Under the pieces are notes generated by a model. It saw only the letters and a list, made by a program, of their open reading frames with translations, was not told the DNA's origin and did no database searches. A program made the position numbers and the translations under genes. Below, in pieces: positions 33,112 through 42,717 of a stretch of DNA of 64,000 nt. Source of the DNA: Rhodococcus sp. ARC_M5 (GTDB lineage Bacteria; Actinomycetota; Actinomycetes; Mycobacteriales; Mycobacteriaceae); the NCBI RefSeq assembly GCF_022810405.1, contig NZ_JALGQE010000002.1:124001-188000 (forward strand), in the 5' to 3' direction. The first letter of the stretch is position 1. Every line of letters begins with the position of its first letter.

Positions 33112-34524
33112 GTGTCCAAGACTTTCGTCGGCGTGCGGCTTCGGCAGTTGCGCAGCGAACGCAGCATGAGTCAGGTGTCGCTGGCGCAGAAGCTGGGCAT
33201 CTCGGCCAGCTATCTCAACCAGATCGAGCACGACGTGCGCCCGTTGACAGTTCCGGTGCTGCTGCGCATCTCGGAGGTTTTCGGCGTAGACACCTCGTTC
33301 TTCTCCTCGGAGGACGACACCAGGCTGGTCGCCGAGATGCGCGAGGTCGCCCTCGATCAGGACATGGGTATCGACGCCGATGCGCACGAAATTGCGCAGA
33401 TGGTCAGTTCGCACCCGCAGTTGGCGCGAGCGATGGTCAACATGCACCGTCGATACCGCAATACGACAGCTCAGCTTCTGGCCGCAACCGAGGACCGCTT
33501 CTCCGACGGCAGTGGCAGTGGTTCGATCAGCAAGCCACACGAAGAAGTGCGCGACTACTTCTATCAGCGACAGAATTATCTGCACGATCTGGATACCGCG
33601 GCGGAGGCGTTGACCTCGAGAATCCGATTCCATCGCGCCGACCTGGGCGGCGAGATCGCCAAGCGGCTGCGGACGGTGCACGATGTCCAGATCGTCAACC
33701 GGATCGACCTCGGCGAGAACGTGTTGCACCGTTTCGACCCGCAGTCGCGAGTGTTGGAAATTTCACCACATCTGTCCGGTGGGCAGAAGGTATTCCGGTA
33801 CGCGGCCGAACTGGCCTACCTGGAATGCGGAGATCTGCTGAACAAGATGGCCGACGAGGGAAACTTCACGAGCGAGTCGTCGAAGAAATTGGCGGTGCTC
33901 GGATTCGCGAACTACTTCGCTGCCGCGACGGTGTTGCCGTATCACCATTTCCACGATGTTGCCGAGGATTTTCGCTACGACATAGAGCGACTCTCGGCCT
34001 TCTTCTCTGTCAGTTACGAGACGGTCTGCCATCGGCTCTCCACCCTGCAGAGACCCGAGCTGAGGGGCGTCCCGTTCTCGTTCGTCCGAGTCGACCGCGC
34101 AGGAAATATGTCGAAAAGGCAGTCCGCCACCGGCTTTCACTTCTCGTCGAGCGGCGGTACCTGCCCTCTGTGGAATGTGTACGAGACTTTCGCCTATCCC
34201 GGCAAGATCATGACGCAGATCGCCGAGATGCCCGACGGCCGCAACTACCTGTGGATCGCACGCACAGTGGAGCGTCGGGCCGCGCGTTACGGACAGCCCG
34301 GCAAGACCTTCGCCATCGGCCTCGGTTGCGAACTCCGCCACGCCGGACGTCTGGTGTATGCCGACGGACTGGACGTACAGGGCTCGGCCGCTGCGACGCC
34401 GATCGGCGCCGGTTGCCGGGTCTGCGAACGCTCGAACTGCCCGCAACGTGCCTTTCCGCCACTGGGGAAGGACCTCGACATAGACGAGCACCGAAGTTCG
34501 GTGTCCCCGTACCTCGTTCGCTGA
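33112..34524 (+). CDS. ramB: RamB-type regulator of acetate/glyoxylate metabolism
   Basis: Transcription factor of 470 aa with an N-terminal XRE HTH (RLRQLRSERSMSQVSLAQKL, then LNQIEHDVRPL), a central IrrE-like domain (VLPYHHFHDVAEDFRYDIERL) and the C-terminal DUF2083-type region with clustered cysteines (CRVCERSNCPQRAFPP). This is the layout of RamB/ScfR proteins that control aceA/aceB and propionate genes. It lies near aceA, and a matching operator precedes aceA. GTG 33112 with a leaderless signature is the start. Confidence 0.92.
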   Translation: MSKTFVGVRLRQLRSERSMSQVSLAQKLGISASYLNQIEHDVRPLTVPVLLRISEVFGVDTSFFSSEDDTRLVAEMREVALDQDMGIDADAHEIAQMVSSHPQLARAMVNMHRRYRNTTAQLLAATEDRFSDGSGSGSISKPHEEVRDYFYQRQNYLHDLDTAAEALTSRIRFHRADLGGEIAKRLRTVHDVQIVNRIDLGENVLHRFDPQSRVLEISPHLSGGQKVFRYAAELAYLECGDLLNKMADEGNFTSESSKKLAVLGFANYFAAATVLPYHHFHDVAEDFRYDIERLSAFFSVSYETVCHRLSTLQRPELRGVPFSFVRVDRAGNMSKRQSATGFHFSSSGGTCPLWNVYETFAYPGKIMTQIAEMPDGRNYLWIARTVERRAARYGQPGKTFAIGLGCELRHAGRLVYADGLDVQGSAAATPIGAGCRVCERSNCPQRAFPPLGKDLDIDEHRSSVSPYLVR

Positions 34525-34541
34525 GAAGAAGGAGATCTGCA

Positions 34542-35306
34542 ATGACGCGAATCGGCGTCGTACTTCGACCCGAGGTTCCGCCGGAGGCAATAGTCGAAGC
34601 AGCACGTGCGGCCGACCGCGCTGGCGTCGACGAGGTGTGGTTGTGGGAAGACTGCTTCTTCTCCGGCGGAATGGCCACTGCTGCACTGGTTCTCGCGAGC
34701 ACCGATCGCGTGAACGTCGGCGTCGGGGTATTGCCCACTCCGATGCGGAACGTGGCAGCCACAGCCATGGAGATCGCAGCAGCGGCCCGAGTTCATCCGG
34801 GACGGCTACGCGTCGGACTCGGACACGGGGTCCAGTCGTGGATGGGCCAGATCGGCGCGCGAGTGCAATCGCCTCTGACATTGCTCGACGAACAGATGGC
34901 GGCGCTCACCGCGCTGTTGGCAGGCGAGAGCGTCACCGTGCAGGGCCGGTATGTTTCACTCGACAATGTGCAGCTGAATTGGCCTCCAACGCAGGCCTTT
35001 CCGCTGCTGGTCGGCGCGACCGGACCGAAAACTCTGGCCCTCAGCGGCCGCACAAGTGCGGGCACCATTCTCACGAGCGAGACATCACCGGATCAGGTGC
35101 GAACGGCAATCGAACAGATCGACGGTGGGCCGGGACACGAGATCGTCGTCTACGTGGCCGTAGCGTCCGATTCCGATGCCGACCCCGGCAACCTGCAACG
35201 CTGGATCGATGCCGGCGCTACCACCGTCGTGCTCGAACCCGCCGCAGACCGATTCGATCTGTCCACTCTGTTCGCACAGGCGGCGGCGGCGACGGAGCGG
35301 TTCTAG
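34542..35306 (+). CDS. LLM class (F420-dependent type) oxidoreductase
   Basis: Luciferase-like monooxygenase-fold protein of 254 aa. Features are IVEAARAADRAGVDEVWLWEDCFF, the strand VNVGVGVLPTPMRNVAATAME and HPGRLRVGLGHGVQSWMGQIG. This pattern is typical of F420-dependent enzymes in actinobacteria. ATG 34542 has AAGGAG 7 nt upstream, 17 nt after the ramB stop, so it can be read through from ramB. It converges on the MBL gene with a shared CTAG at the stops. The substrate is unknown. Confidence 0.88.
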   Translation: MTRIGVVLRPEVPPEAIVEAARAADRAGVDEVWLWEDCFFSGGMATAALVLASTDRVNVGVGVLPTPMRNVAATAMEIAAAARVHPGRLRVGLGHGVQSWMGQIGARVQSPLTLLDEQMAALTALLAGESVTVQGRYVSLDNVQLNWPPTQAFPLLVGATGPKTLALSGRTSAGTILTSETSPDQVRTAIEQIDGGPGHEIVVYVAVASDSDADPGNLQRWIDAGATTVVLEPAADRFDLSTLFAQAAAATERF

Positions 35307-36304
35307 CACTCTCGCAAGAACCGCCCCGCGTCCGCGAACGCCCGTGCTCGACGCGTCAGCGTGGGTGGCGCAGCGGGCTCCCCTCGCCACAGGCGGTAGA
35401 GCGTGCTCATGCTCAGGATCAGTCGTTCCGGTGAGTCCCAGTGTGCATACCGACCGAATTCGGGTGACTTCAGCAGATTGAGGGCGGCCTCGGTGGAGTC
35501 GAGTCCGGCGTCGAAGCACGTGCGTCCGGCCTCGGACACCCAGGTCCAGTAATTGCGGACTGCGCGGATCTCGTCGGTGCCGCACAGGGGTCCGTGGCCC
35601 GGGACGTAGACGGAGGCGTCGAGTTCGAGAAGGTGGTCGAGGGCGTCGATCCAGTTCTGCAACGGGCCGTGCCAGAGCACCGGGGTGGCGTCGATGAACA
35701 GCAGGTCGCCGGCGAACACCACTCCGACATCGGGGAGGTGGGCGATGAGATCGCCCTCGGTGTGCGCCGGGCCCAGGTAGCGCAGGTGCACGGATCGCCC
35801 TGCTACGTCGATGGTGTCGGTGGTCTCGAAGGTGTGATCCGGCAATCGCGGCAGCGTCGTGGGGAAGGTGGCGTTGCCGCGGACTCGGTTCATGTAGGAG
35901 CCCATTGCTCCCACCGGTCCCGGCACCCAGCCGATCTTCGCGCCGAGAGAGGCGAACGCGTTCACCCCTTTCGGTGGTGTCTCCTCTTTCATGGCGTGCA
36001 GTGACGCAGCACTGGTGGTGATACGAGCAGTGGCGGGGACGGTGTCGTTTCCCCACCAGTGGTCGCCGTCCGAGTGAGTGTTGAGCACCTCGGTGATCGG
36101 CGCGTCGGCAACCAATTCGGCGGTGTCGACGGCGACCCGCTGCGCCCAGTTCACATCCCACACGGTGTCGATCAGCATCGACGCGGAACCGGGCCCCACG
36201 ATCAATCCGGTGTTGGTCTGTCCCCAGCTGCCGGGCGGCCGCATGAAAGCCCAGGTGTCGTCGGCGATCTGTCGGTATCCCACCTCTGTGTCTGCCACCG
36301 CCAC
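35303..36304 (-). CDS. MBL-fold metallo-hydrolase
   Basis: Protein of 333 aa with a metallo-beta-lactamase domain in residues about 10-240. The metal motif is THSDGDHWW (HxDxDH type with Ser in place of the first spacing residue), followed by LGPAHTEGD, GDLLFI and PGHGPL. The layout fits glyoxalase II-like or quinoprotein relay-type hydrolases. GTG 36304 is the start, 3 nt after the mqo stop, so the two form one transcript. The substrate is unknown. Confidence 0.88.
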   Translation of the reverse strand: MAVADTEVGYRQIADDTWAFMRPPGSWGQTNTGLIVGPGSASMLIDTVWDVNWAQRVAVDTAELVADAPITEVLNTHSDGDHWWGNDTVPATARITTSAASLHAMKEETPPKGVNAFASLGAKIGWVPGPVGAMGSYMNRVRGNATFPTTLPRLPDHTFETTDTIDVAGRSVHLRYLGPAHTEGDLIAHLPDVGVVFAGDLLFIDATPVLWHGPLQNWIDALDHLLELDASVYVPGHGPLCGTDEIRAVRNYWTWVSEAGRTCFDAGLDSTEAALNLLKSPEFGRYAHWDSPERLILSMSTLYRLWRGEPAAPPTLTRRARAFADAGRFLREC

Positions 36305-36307
36305 AGG

Positions 36308-37630
36308 CTAGCCGGTGAGCAGCTCCCGCACGTGAGAGTCCCACCGCCGTTCCGGGAAGCACCGATTCAACAGCTCGATCATGATGGGCACGGCCGTGGA
36401 TGCACCGGGAGATGCGCCGAGCACCGTGGCAATCGTGCCGTCCTGTGAGGCAAGCACTTCGGTACCGAACCGCAGTTCACCGTTCTTCACGATCTGGGCG
36501 CGTTGGCCTGCGCTGGCGAGGGACCAGTCCGCTGACTCTGCACGAGGCAGAAACTCACGGAGCGCAGCGATCTTCCTGCTCCGCGTCGCGGTCAACTCCG
36601 AGAGCAGCAATCCGATCAATGGCGTATTGCGGCGGACCATCGACAGCAGCGAGCCGATGTTGTTCCTGTCGACCGATCGCGGAAGGTCGAGTAGAGATCC
36701 ATGTTTCAGGAACCTCGGGTTCGCCCCTGCATACGGCCCGAAGAGCACAGATCGCCGACCGTCGACGATGCGCGTGTCCAGGTGGGGCACCGACATCGGC
36801 GGAGCCCCGATGGGCGGAGTGCCGTACACCTTGGCATCGTGCCGATCGACCACCTCCGGTCTGTCGCACCGGATGAACTGCCCACTGATCGGCAACAGGC
36901 CGTAGCCCCGCGCTTCGGGAATCCCGGCTCGGCGCAACATCTTCAGAGCCCAGCCACCTGCCCCGACGAAGACGAAGCGAGCACGCTCCACCGGGCGACC
37001 GCCCCGCACGCCGAGTCGCCAGGACCCATCTCGATCCTGATGCAATCCACGCACTTCACGTCCGGTTTCGACACTCGCGCCTGCGACCGACATGGCGTCG
37101 AACAGCTGCCGCGTCGCTGCTCCGAAGTCCACGTCGGTGCCGGTCGCATCTCGAGTCGCCGCCCACTCCCCCGTCCTACCCTCGGCCACGAGAGGTGCCC
37201 AGTGCCGTAGTACCGCAGGATCTTCGGTGTACTCCATCGCCTCGAACAGTGGGTGTGTACGCAACGCTCGGTGCCGCGCACGCAGGAACTCGACGTTGTC
37301 GGCACCCCGCACCAACGTCATGTGCGGTACAGGCCGGACGAAGTCGGCCCGAGGAAGTGTCGACCAGAAGCGCCGGGTCATCGCGAACTGCTCGGCAATC
37401 CGCACTGCTCGATCGATGTCGACGGATCCGTCGGAACGCACTGTCGTGTAGTTGGTCTCACACAGGCCGGCATGGCCGGTTCCGGCGTTGTTCCAGCCGT
37501 CGGATGCTTCCGCTGCCACGCGAGGCAATCGCTCGAGTACTCGGATCGACCAGGTCGGTTCCAGTCTTTGCAACAGTGTTCCCAATGTCGCGCTCATGAT
37601 TCCGCCGCCGACGAGGATGACGTCGTCCAT
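36308..37630 (-). CDS. mqo: Malate:quinone oxidoreductase
   Basis: FAD-dependent peripheral membrane enzyme that oxidises malate to oxaloacetate and passes electrons to menaquinone. The 440-aa protein has the FAD loop LVGGGIMSATLG, the Mqo signature WNNAGTGHAGLCETNYT, VFVGAGGWALKML, GQFIRC, and the C-terminal LGASPGASTAVPIM. It is shorter than typical Mqo (about 490-500 aa), with the gap apparently spread over loops, so a divergent subfamily is possible. ATG 37630 follows AAAGGGGCGGA. It is divergent to a TetR gene across 70 nt with palindromes that could control both. Confidence 0.93.
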   Translation of the reverse strand: MDDVILVGGGIMSATLGTLLQRLEPTWSIRVLERLPRVAAEASDGWNNAGTGHAGLCETNYTTVRSDGSVDIDRAVRIAEQFAMTRRFWSTLPRADFVRPVPHMTLVRGADNVEFLRARHRALRTHPLFEAMEYTEDPAVLRHWAPLVAEGRTGEWAATRDATGTDVDFGAATRQLFDAMSVAGASVETGREVRGLHQDRDGSWRLGVRGGRPVERARFVFVGAGGWALKMLRRAGIPEARGYGLLPISGQFIRCDRPEVVDRHDAKVYGTPPIGAPPMSVPHLDTRIVDGRRSVLFGPYAGANPRFLKHGSLLDLPRSVDRNNIGSLLSMVRRNTPLIGLLLSELTATRSRKIAALREFLPRAESADWSLASAGQRAQIVKNGELRFGTEVLASQDGTIATVLGASPGASTAVPIMIELLNRCFPERRWDSHVRELLTG

Positions 37631-37643
37631 CTTCCGCCCCTTT

Positions 37644-37693
37644 CTCGTACTAAGTACAAGTCACGCTAGCACCGACTCGTACACCTGTATAGT
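37644..37693. promoter_or_regulatory. Two TetR-operator-like palindromes and -10 box between mqo and the TetR gene
   Basis: GTAC-TAA-GTAC at 37647-37657 (extended to 37644-37660 with one mismatch) and TACA-CC-TGTA at 37680-37689. The second overlaps TATAGT (37688-37693), which ends 7 nt before ATG 37701, a leaderless signature. Binding by the TetR protein would repress its own gene and perhaps mqo. Confidence 0.5.
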
Positions 37694-37700
37694 TCTGCCG

Positions 37701-38363
37701 ATGCCTCGCCTGACCAGGACAGCCGTCGTCGAAGCCGCGCTGGACGTCGCATACCGGCGCGGACTGGACTCACTCACCATCCGCAAGATCGCCACCGAAC
37801 TGAACGTCTCCCCCATGGCGATCTACTGGCATGTGAAGAACAAGGACGAACTTCTCGACGCCATGGGCGACCGGGTTTGCCAGGACCTCGAGATCACCGT
37901 CGACCCCACCGCTGCGTGGTGGGAGCAACTCCGCACCGTGCACGAGGACTTCATGCGCGCCCTGCGCGCACACCCGGGGGCCGCGACTATCGTGGTTCCA
38001 CGAATGCTGTTCTCTCCCAACAGTAGAACTGCGATGGAACTGGCCCTGAAGCTCCTGCGTGAGGCCGGTTTCTCCCTCCCCGACGCCACTCAGCTCGCTC
38101 GGCAGGGTGTCCGGGTCGCCATTTCGCTGATCACGGAGCCGTTGTTCACCGGTCTCGATGTCGAACCGGAGCGCCGGGCACATGTCGAGCACGAGGTGGC
38201 GTCGACGATGGACTCTCTCGATCCCGAGGAGTTCCCGAACATTCTCGCTGCAGCCCCGCATCTGGGTGACCCCACTGCTCGGGCAGCGTTCGAGAAGCTC
38301 GGTCTCGATACCTTCATCGCAGGCGTCAGAGCTCTCGCCACCAGCACCGACATTTCGTCCTGA
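37701..38363 (+). CDS. TetR family regulator (TetR_C-type), probable regulator of the amine operon
   Basis: Repressor-type protein of 220 aa. The HTH is TIRKIATELNVSPMAIYWHV (residues about 27-46), the arrangement seen in true TetR-like proteins; the C-terminal domain includes WWEQLRTVHEDFMRALRAHP and matches the tetracycline-repressor-like all-alpha class. ATG 37701 has a leaderless -10 box. It lies 97 nt before the aldehyde dehydrogenase gene on the same strand and divergent to mqo. The ligand could be an amine or aldehyde; this is inference. Confidence 0.88.
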   Translation: MPRLTRTAVVEAALDVAYRRGLDSLTIRKIATELNVSPMAIYWHVKNKDELLDAMGDRVCQDLEITVDPTAAWWEQLRTVHEDFMRALRAHPGAATIVVPRMLFSPNSRTAMELALKLLREAGFSLPDATQLARQGVRVAISLITEPLFTGLDVEPERRAHVEHEVASTMDSLDPEEFPNILAAAPHLGDPTARAAFEKLGLDTFIAGVRALATSTDISS

Positions 38364-38460
38364 TCGAGACCCAGGCATTGGACGACTTGTCGGGTGGCGA
38401 AGTCTCGTCCGTAGGTGCAGGCTTTGCAGAACCGAAACTGTCGACGCTAGGGGTTCAGAG

Positions 38461-39900
38461 ATGACGGTGCCTGTCCTGCAGAACTACATCGACGGGGCGT
38501 TCGTGACGCCCTCGGGCACCGAGATGCTCGATGTGGTGAATCCGGTGGACGAGTCGATTGTCGCCCACTCCCCCATCTCCGACGCCGCCGACGTCGAGGC
38601 CGCAATGTCGGCCGCTGCCAGCGCATTCGAGACCTGGGGCAAGACGACACCGGGTGAGCGACAGAAGGTTCTCCTGAAACTGGCCGACGCCATCGAGGCG
38701 CACAGCGACGAGATCGTCGAGGCGCAGAGCCGCAACACCGGTCAGCCCAAGGCCACCATCGCCGCCGAGGAAGTGACGGTCGGTGCGGATCAGATCCGAT
38801 TCTTCGCAGGCGCGGCGCGGATGCTCGAGGGCAAGTCGGCCGGCGAATACATGGACGGCTTCACGTCCTATGTTCGACGCGAACCGATCGGTGTCGTCGG
38901 CCAGGTGACCCCGTGGAACTACCCGTTCATGATGGCGATCTGGAAGATCGGTCCCGCGCTGGCCGCCGGAAACACCGTCGTGCTCAAGCCCAGTGACACC
39001 ACTCCCGAGAGCACGCTGGTGCTGGCGAAGCTGTCGAAGGGCATCGTTCCGGACGGCGTGCTCAACGTCGTCCTCGGCAACGGCGGCACCGGTGCCGCGA
39101 TCGTCGAGCACAAGACTCCAGGCCTGGTGTCGATCACCGGATCCGTCCGCGCCGGCATTGCCGTGGCCGTGGCCGCCGCCAAGCAGCTCAAGCGGGCGCA
39201 TCTCGAACTCGGCGGCAAGGCACCGGCAATCGTGTTCGACGACGTCGACATCAGCAAGGCCGCCGACGGCATCGCCGAGGCCGCATTCTTCAACGCCGGC
39301 CAGGACTGCACCGCCGTCACCCGCGTCCTGGTACACGAGTCGGTACACGACACCCTCGTCGATGCTCTTGTGGCCAAGGCGAAGACACTGAAGGTCGGCC
39401 TACCCGACGACCCCGATACCTTCCTCGGGCCACTGAACAACATCAACCACTTCGGCCAGGTGAGCTCCAAGGTCGACGGTATCGGCGCGCATGCCACCAT
39501 CGTGACCGGCGGTAAGCGCATCGGAGACAAGGGCTTCTTCTTCGAGCCCACCATCATCACCGGCGTGCAGCAGTCCGATCCCATCGTGCAGGAGGAGACG
39601 TTCGGCCCGGTGCTCACGGTGCAGAAGTTCACCGACGAAGCCGAGGCGATCACCCTGGCCAACGACGTCGACTTCGGTCTCGCGTCGAGCGTCTGGACCT
39701 CCGATCACGCACGCACACTTCGCATTTCGGCAGCCCTGGACTTCGGTGCCGTCTGGGTCAACTGCCACATCCCGTTGGTCGCGGAGATGCCGCACGGTGG
39801 ATTCAAATACTCCGGTTATGGCAAGGACCTCTCGGCGTACGGCGTCGAGGACTACACCCGCATCAAGCATGTGATGAGCTCGACGGAGTCCATCTCGTGA
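38461..39900 (+). CDS. Aldehyde dehydrogenase (aminobutyraldehyde dehydrogenase-like)
   Basis: NAD(P)-dependent enzyme of 479 aa. Motifs are GVVGQVTPWNYPFMMAIWK (cofactor and Asn), SITGSVRAGI, general base Glu in LELGGKAPAIVFD, nucleophile Cys in NAGQDCTAVTR, EETFGPVLTV and the C-terminal MPHGGFKYSGYGKDL. It resembles gamma-aminobutyraldehyde dehydrogenases. It precedes and overlaps the copper amine oxidase gene (GTGA), so it would oxidise the aldehyde that the oxidase makes from a primary amine. ATG 38461 lies 97 nt after the TetR gene. Confidence 0.93.
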   Translation: MTVPVLQNYIDGAFVTPSGTEMLDVVNPVDESIVAHSPISDAADVEAAMSAAASAFETWGKTTPGERQKVLLKLADAIEAHSDEIVEAQSRNTGQPKATIAAEEVTVGADQIRFFAGAARMLEGKSAGEYMDGFTSYVRREPIGVVGQVTPWNYPFMMAIWKIGPALAAGNTVVLKPSDTTPESTLVLAKLSKGIVPDGVLNVVLGNGGTGAAIVEHKTPGLVSITGSVRAGIAVAVAAAKQLKRAHLELGGKAPAIVFDDVDISKAADGIAEAAFFNAGQDCTAVTRVLVHESVHDTLVDALVAKAKTLKVGLPDDPDTFLGPLNNINHFGQVSSKVDGIGAHATIVTGGKRIGDKGFFFEPTIITGVQQSDPIVQEETFGPVLTVQKFTDEAEAITLANDVDFGLASSVWTSDHARTLRISAALDFGAVWVNCHIPLVAEMPHGGFKYSGYGKDLSAYGVEDYTRIKHVMSSTESIS

Positions 39901-41834
39901 CCTCTCATCCCCTCGACCCGCTGTCGAGCGACGAATTCTCCACCGTCGCCGAGGTTCTGGGCCGTGAACACGGCGTCGGCGACGGGTGGCGATTCGCGTC
40001 GATCGAGATGATCGAACCGCCCAAGTCCGAGGTAGCCGCATTCGACGCGGATGGTACGGTGCCTGCGCGTCGAGCAGTGTCGGTGGTGTTGAATCGCGCC
40101 GAGAACACCACGTTCAAAGCCGTGGTGTCGCTGGACAGCAGAAGCACCGAATCGTGGACGCACATCCCCGATGTGCAGCCCAACTTCACCGTCGACGAGT
40201 GGGAGGAGGCCGACGCGGCCCTGCGCGCCCACCCCGATGTCATTGCTGCCCTTGCCGATCGCGGCATCACCGATCTGGATCTGGTGTTCATGGACACCTG
40301 GACGTACGGCGAGGCGGTGACGCCCGAGAAGTACAAGGGTCGACGCCTCGGCTGGTCGGATACCTGGGTCAAGGCCGCGGAGGGTGCCAATCCCTATGCC
40401 GGGCCGGTCGGCGGTTTCCACTGCGTGATCGACGTGAACACGATGGAACTGCTCGAGATCGAGGACACGTACCGCGTCGAGCGGCCGGAGATCATGGGCG
40501 AGTACGTGCCCCGACACATTCCGGAACGCATCCGCAACGCCAGTAGCCGGCCGCCGCTGAAGCCGCTCGAGATCACCCAGCCGGACGGCCCGTCGTTCGA
40601 GTTGGACGGCAACAAGCTCACATGGCAGAACTGGTCGCTCCGCGTGGGGTTCAACTACCGCGAGGGCATGACGCTGCATGCCGTCAGCTACAACGACAAC
40701 GGGAACGTGCGGTCGGTCGCCAATCGAATGTCGTTCGCGGAGATGATCGTTCCGTATCGCGATCACACCGAGGACCACTACCGGCGCACCGCGTTCGATA
40801 TCGGCGAGTGGGGTCTCGGTTTCATGACCACCTCGCTCGAGCTCGGCTGCGACTGCCTGGGCGAGATCCGCTACCTCGACGCGGTGCTGCACAACAGCAA
40901 GGGTGAGCCGTACACGATCACCAACGCCATCTGCATCCACGAGGAAGACAATGCCGTGCTGTGGAAGCACGTCGATCACGACGCCGGGGCCGAGGTGCGT
41001 CGGATGCGCCGCCTCACCGTCAGCTTCCACGCCACCGTCGCCAACTACGAGTACCTCGTCTACTGGCGGTTCTACCAGGACGGCAACATCGAGTGCGAGG
41101 TGCGCGCGACGGGGATCATGGTCGTCACCCACTTCGCTCCCGGGCAATCTCACCCATCCGGAACGCTGGTCGACAACCGAACCTACGCGCCGTACCACCA
41201 GCACTTCCTGGTCGCCCGCCTCGATCTGGACATCGACGGCACCGAGAACACCGTGTATGCCAGTGAGACACAACGGGTTCCGATGGGCCCGGACAATCCT
41301 TACGGCCTCGCCCTCACTCAGGTCAACACTCCCCTGACCACCGAGTCCCAAGGCAAGCAGGATTACGACTGGAACACGCAGAAGGCGTGGAAGGTCGTCA
41401 ACGACAACGTCACCAACGGCCTCGGCACCCGGCCCGCGTACAAGCTGGTTCCGGGAGCGGCGATCCCATCGATGTTCGATCCCGCGTCGCCGATCTTCCA
41501 GCGTTCCCAGGTGATCGGCCACACCGTCTGGGTCACCCCCAACTCACCCGACGAACGTTGGCCCAGCGGCGAATTCGTCAACCAGAGTGGCGTCGACCAC
41601 GGGCTGCCGGAGTGGACCGAGGCGGATCGAAGCATCGAGAACACCGATGTCGTCGTCTGGTACACGTTCGGAATCCATCACATCACCCGGCCGGAGGATT
41701 GGCCGGTGATGCCGGCGGACACGGTCTCGTTCTGGCTGAAGCCGTTCGGCTTCTTCGATCGCAACCCGTCACTGGACGTTGCCCCCTCCGCGTCGAAGCA
41801 TTGCCACACCGATCCCGGTAGCACCTGTCATTAG
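39897..41834 (+). CDS. Copper-containing primary amine oxidase
   Basis: Topaquinone enzyme of 645 aa that oxidises primary amines to aldehyde, ammonia and peroxide. The cofactor precursor Tyr is in TVANYEYLV (N-Y-E-Y); copper ligands are the HQH of YAPYHQHFLV and the His in GIHHITRPEDWPV. The catalytic base Asp is expected in YLDAVLHNS. No signal peptide is seen, as in Arthrobacter-type enzymes. It starts at GTG 39897 inside the aldehyde dehydrogenase stop. Its neighbours fit an amine catabolic operon: TetR, aldehyde dehydrogenase, oxidase, stress protein, permease. The substrate (tyramine, phenethylamine, histamine or other) cannot be told. Confidence 0.95.
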   Translation: MTSHPLDPLSSDEFSTVAEVLGREHGVGDGWRFASIEMIEPPKSEVAAFDADGTVPARRAVSVVLNRAENTTFKAVVSLDSRSTESWTHIPDVQPNFTVDEWEEADAALRAHPDVIAALADRGITDLDLVFMDTWTYGEAVTPEKYKGRRLGWSDTWVKAAEGANPYAGPVGGFHCVIDVNTMELLEIEDTYRVERPEIMGEYVPRHIPERIRNASSRPPLKPLEITQPDGPSFELDGNKLTWQNWSLRVGFNYREGMTLHAVSYNDNGNVRSVANRMSFAEMIVPYRDHTEDHYRRTAFDIGEWGLGFMTTSLELGCDCLGEIRYLDAVLHNSKGEPYTITNAICIHEEDNAVLWKHVDHDAGAEVRRMRRLTVSFHATVANYEYLVYWRFYQDGNIECEVRATGIMVVTHFAPGQSHPSGTLVDNRTYAPYHQHFLVARLDLDIDGTENTVYASETQRVPMGPDNPYGLALTQVNTPLTTESQGKQDYDWNTQKAWKVVNDNVTNGLGTRPAYKLVPGAAIPSMFDPASPIFQRSQVIGHTVWVTPNSPDERWPSGEFVNQSGVDHGLPEWTEADRSIENTDVVVWYTFGIHHITRPEDWPVMPADTVSFWLKPFGFFDRNPSLDVAPSASKHCHTDPGSTCH

Positions 41835-41862
41835 CTCGACCGACTTCAGGGAAGGTCCGAAA

Positions 41863-42717
41863 ATGCGTCTGATCGTGGGGTACCAGGCAACACCGAGTGG
41901 CGCGGACGGAATCGCCTTGGGCGCAACCCTTGCCCGCTCTCTACAAGCATCGCTGGACATCGCACTGGTGCTGCCGCAGGAGCGTCCGGTGCCGTCCAAA
42001 GCGCCCGTCGAGGCGGGGTACGACGACATCTTGATCGACCAGGCCACCGAGTGGCTGGCCGAGGCACTGAAGATGGTGCCCGAGGACGTGGAGGCGCGTA
42101 CGCACCTGCTGTTCGACGAGTCGTTCGCACAGGGACTGCTGGACTGTGTCGACGAATGCGAGGCCTACATGATCGTGGTCGGTGCGGCCGGTGACGGTCT
42201 GCTCGGACGCCACTCGATCGGCACCGTCACCAGCGATCTGCTGCACGTTGCGCACGTGCCCCTCGCGCTGGCTCCGCGGGGGTATCGGCATTCGCCGCCG
42301 CAGCGCATTCGCGAGATCACGTGCGCCATCGGAAACAGGCCGGGGGCAGCAGAACTCGTCGACGCGGCCACCGACCTGTCCGTCACCGCCGAGTTGCCGC
42401 TTCGCCTACTCTCCCTCGTGTCCGCAGACCCGCAATCGGCACGGGGACCGGGAGGTCTCGCCGAGGCCGAGGAGGTGCTGAGCACCGTACAAGCGGGACT
42501 ACCCGAGGGATCGGACGTGCAGTTGAGGGTGGCGGAGGGCTCCGGCATCGAGAAGGCCGTGTCATCGCTCGACTGGCACGACGGCGACGTGTTGATGGTG
42601 GGCTCGTCTCGGCTCGCCCAGCCGCATCGCCTGTTCCTGGGATCGGTTGCCGCCAAGATGCTTCGGGTCGTTCCCGTTCCGATGATCGTTGTTCCGAGAG
42701 AGGCCGGCGATGAATGA
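41863..42717 (+). CDS. Tandem-domain universal stress protein
   Basis: Cytoplasmic protein of 284 aa with two Usp domains (about residues 1-140 and 145-284). Domain 1 opens with MRLIVGYQATPSGADGIALG and contains VVGAAGDGLLGRHSIGTVTSD; domain 2 ends MVGSSRLAQPHRLFLGSVAA and MIVVPREAG, close to the ATP-binding G-2x-G-9x-G pattern. ATG 41863 is chosen, 28 nt after the oxidase stop. It overlaps the permease start by 8 nt. In amine operons, Usp proteins are often coupled to APC permeases and may modulate transport; this is inference. Confidence 0.9.
   Translation: MRLIVGYQATPSGADGIALGATLARSLQASLDIALVLPQERPVPSKAPVEAGYDDILIDQATEWLAEALKMVPEDVEARTHLLFDESFAQGLLDCVDECEAYMIVVGAAGDGLLGRHSIGTVTSDLLHVAHVPLALAPRGYRHSPPQRIREITCAIGNRPGAAELVDAATDLSVTAELPLRLLSLVSADPQSARGPGGLAEAEEVLSTVQAGLPEGSDVQLRVAEGSGIEKAVSSLDWHDGDVLMVGSSRLAQPHRLFLGSVAAKMLRVVPVPMIVVPREAGDE

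Noticed and set aside
39852..41522. Minus-strand open frame of 556 codons under the amine oxidase gene
   Set aside because: Antisense shadow; the amine oxidase on the plus strand has intact cofactor and copper sites.
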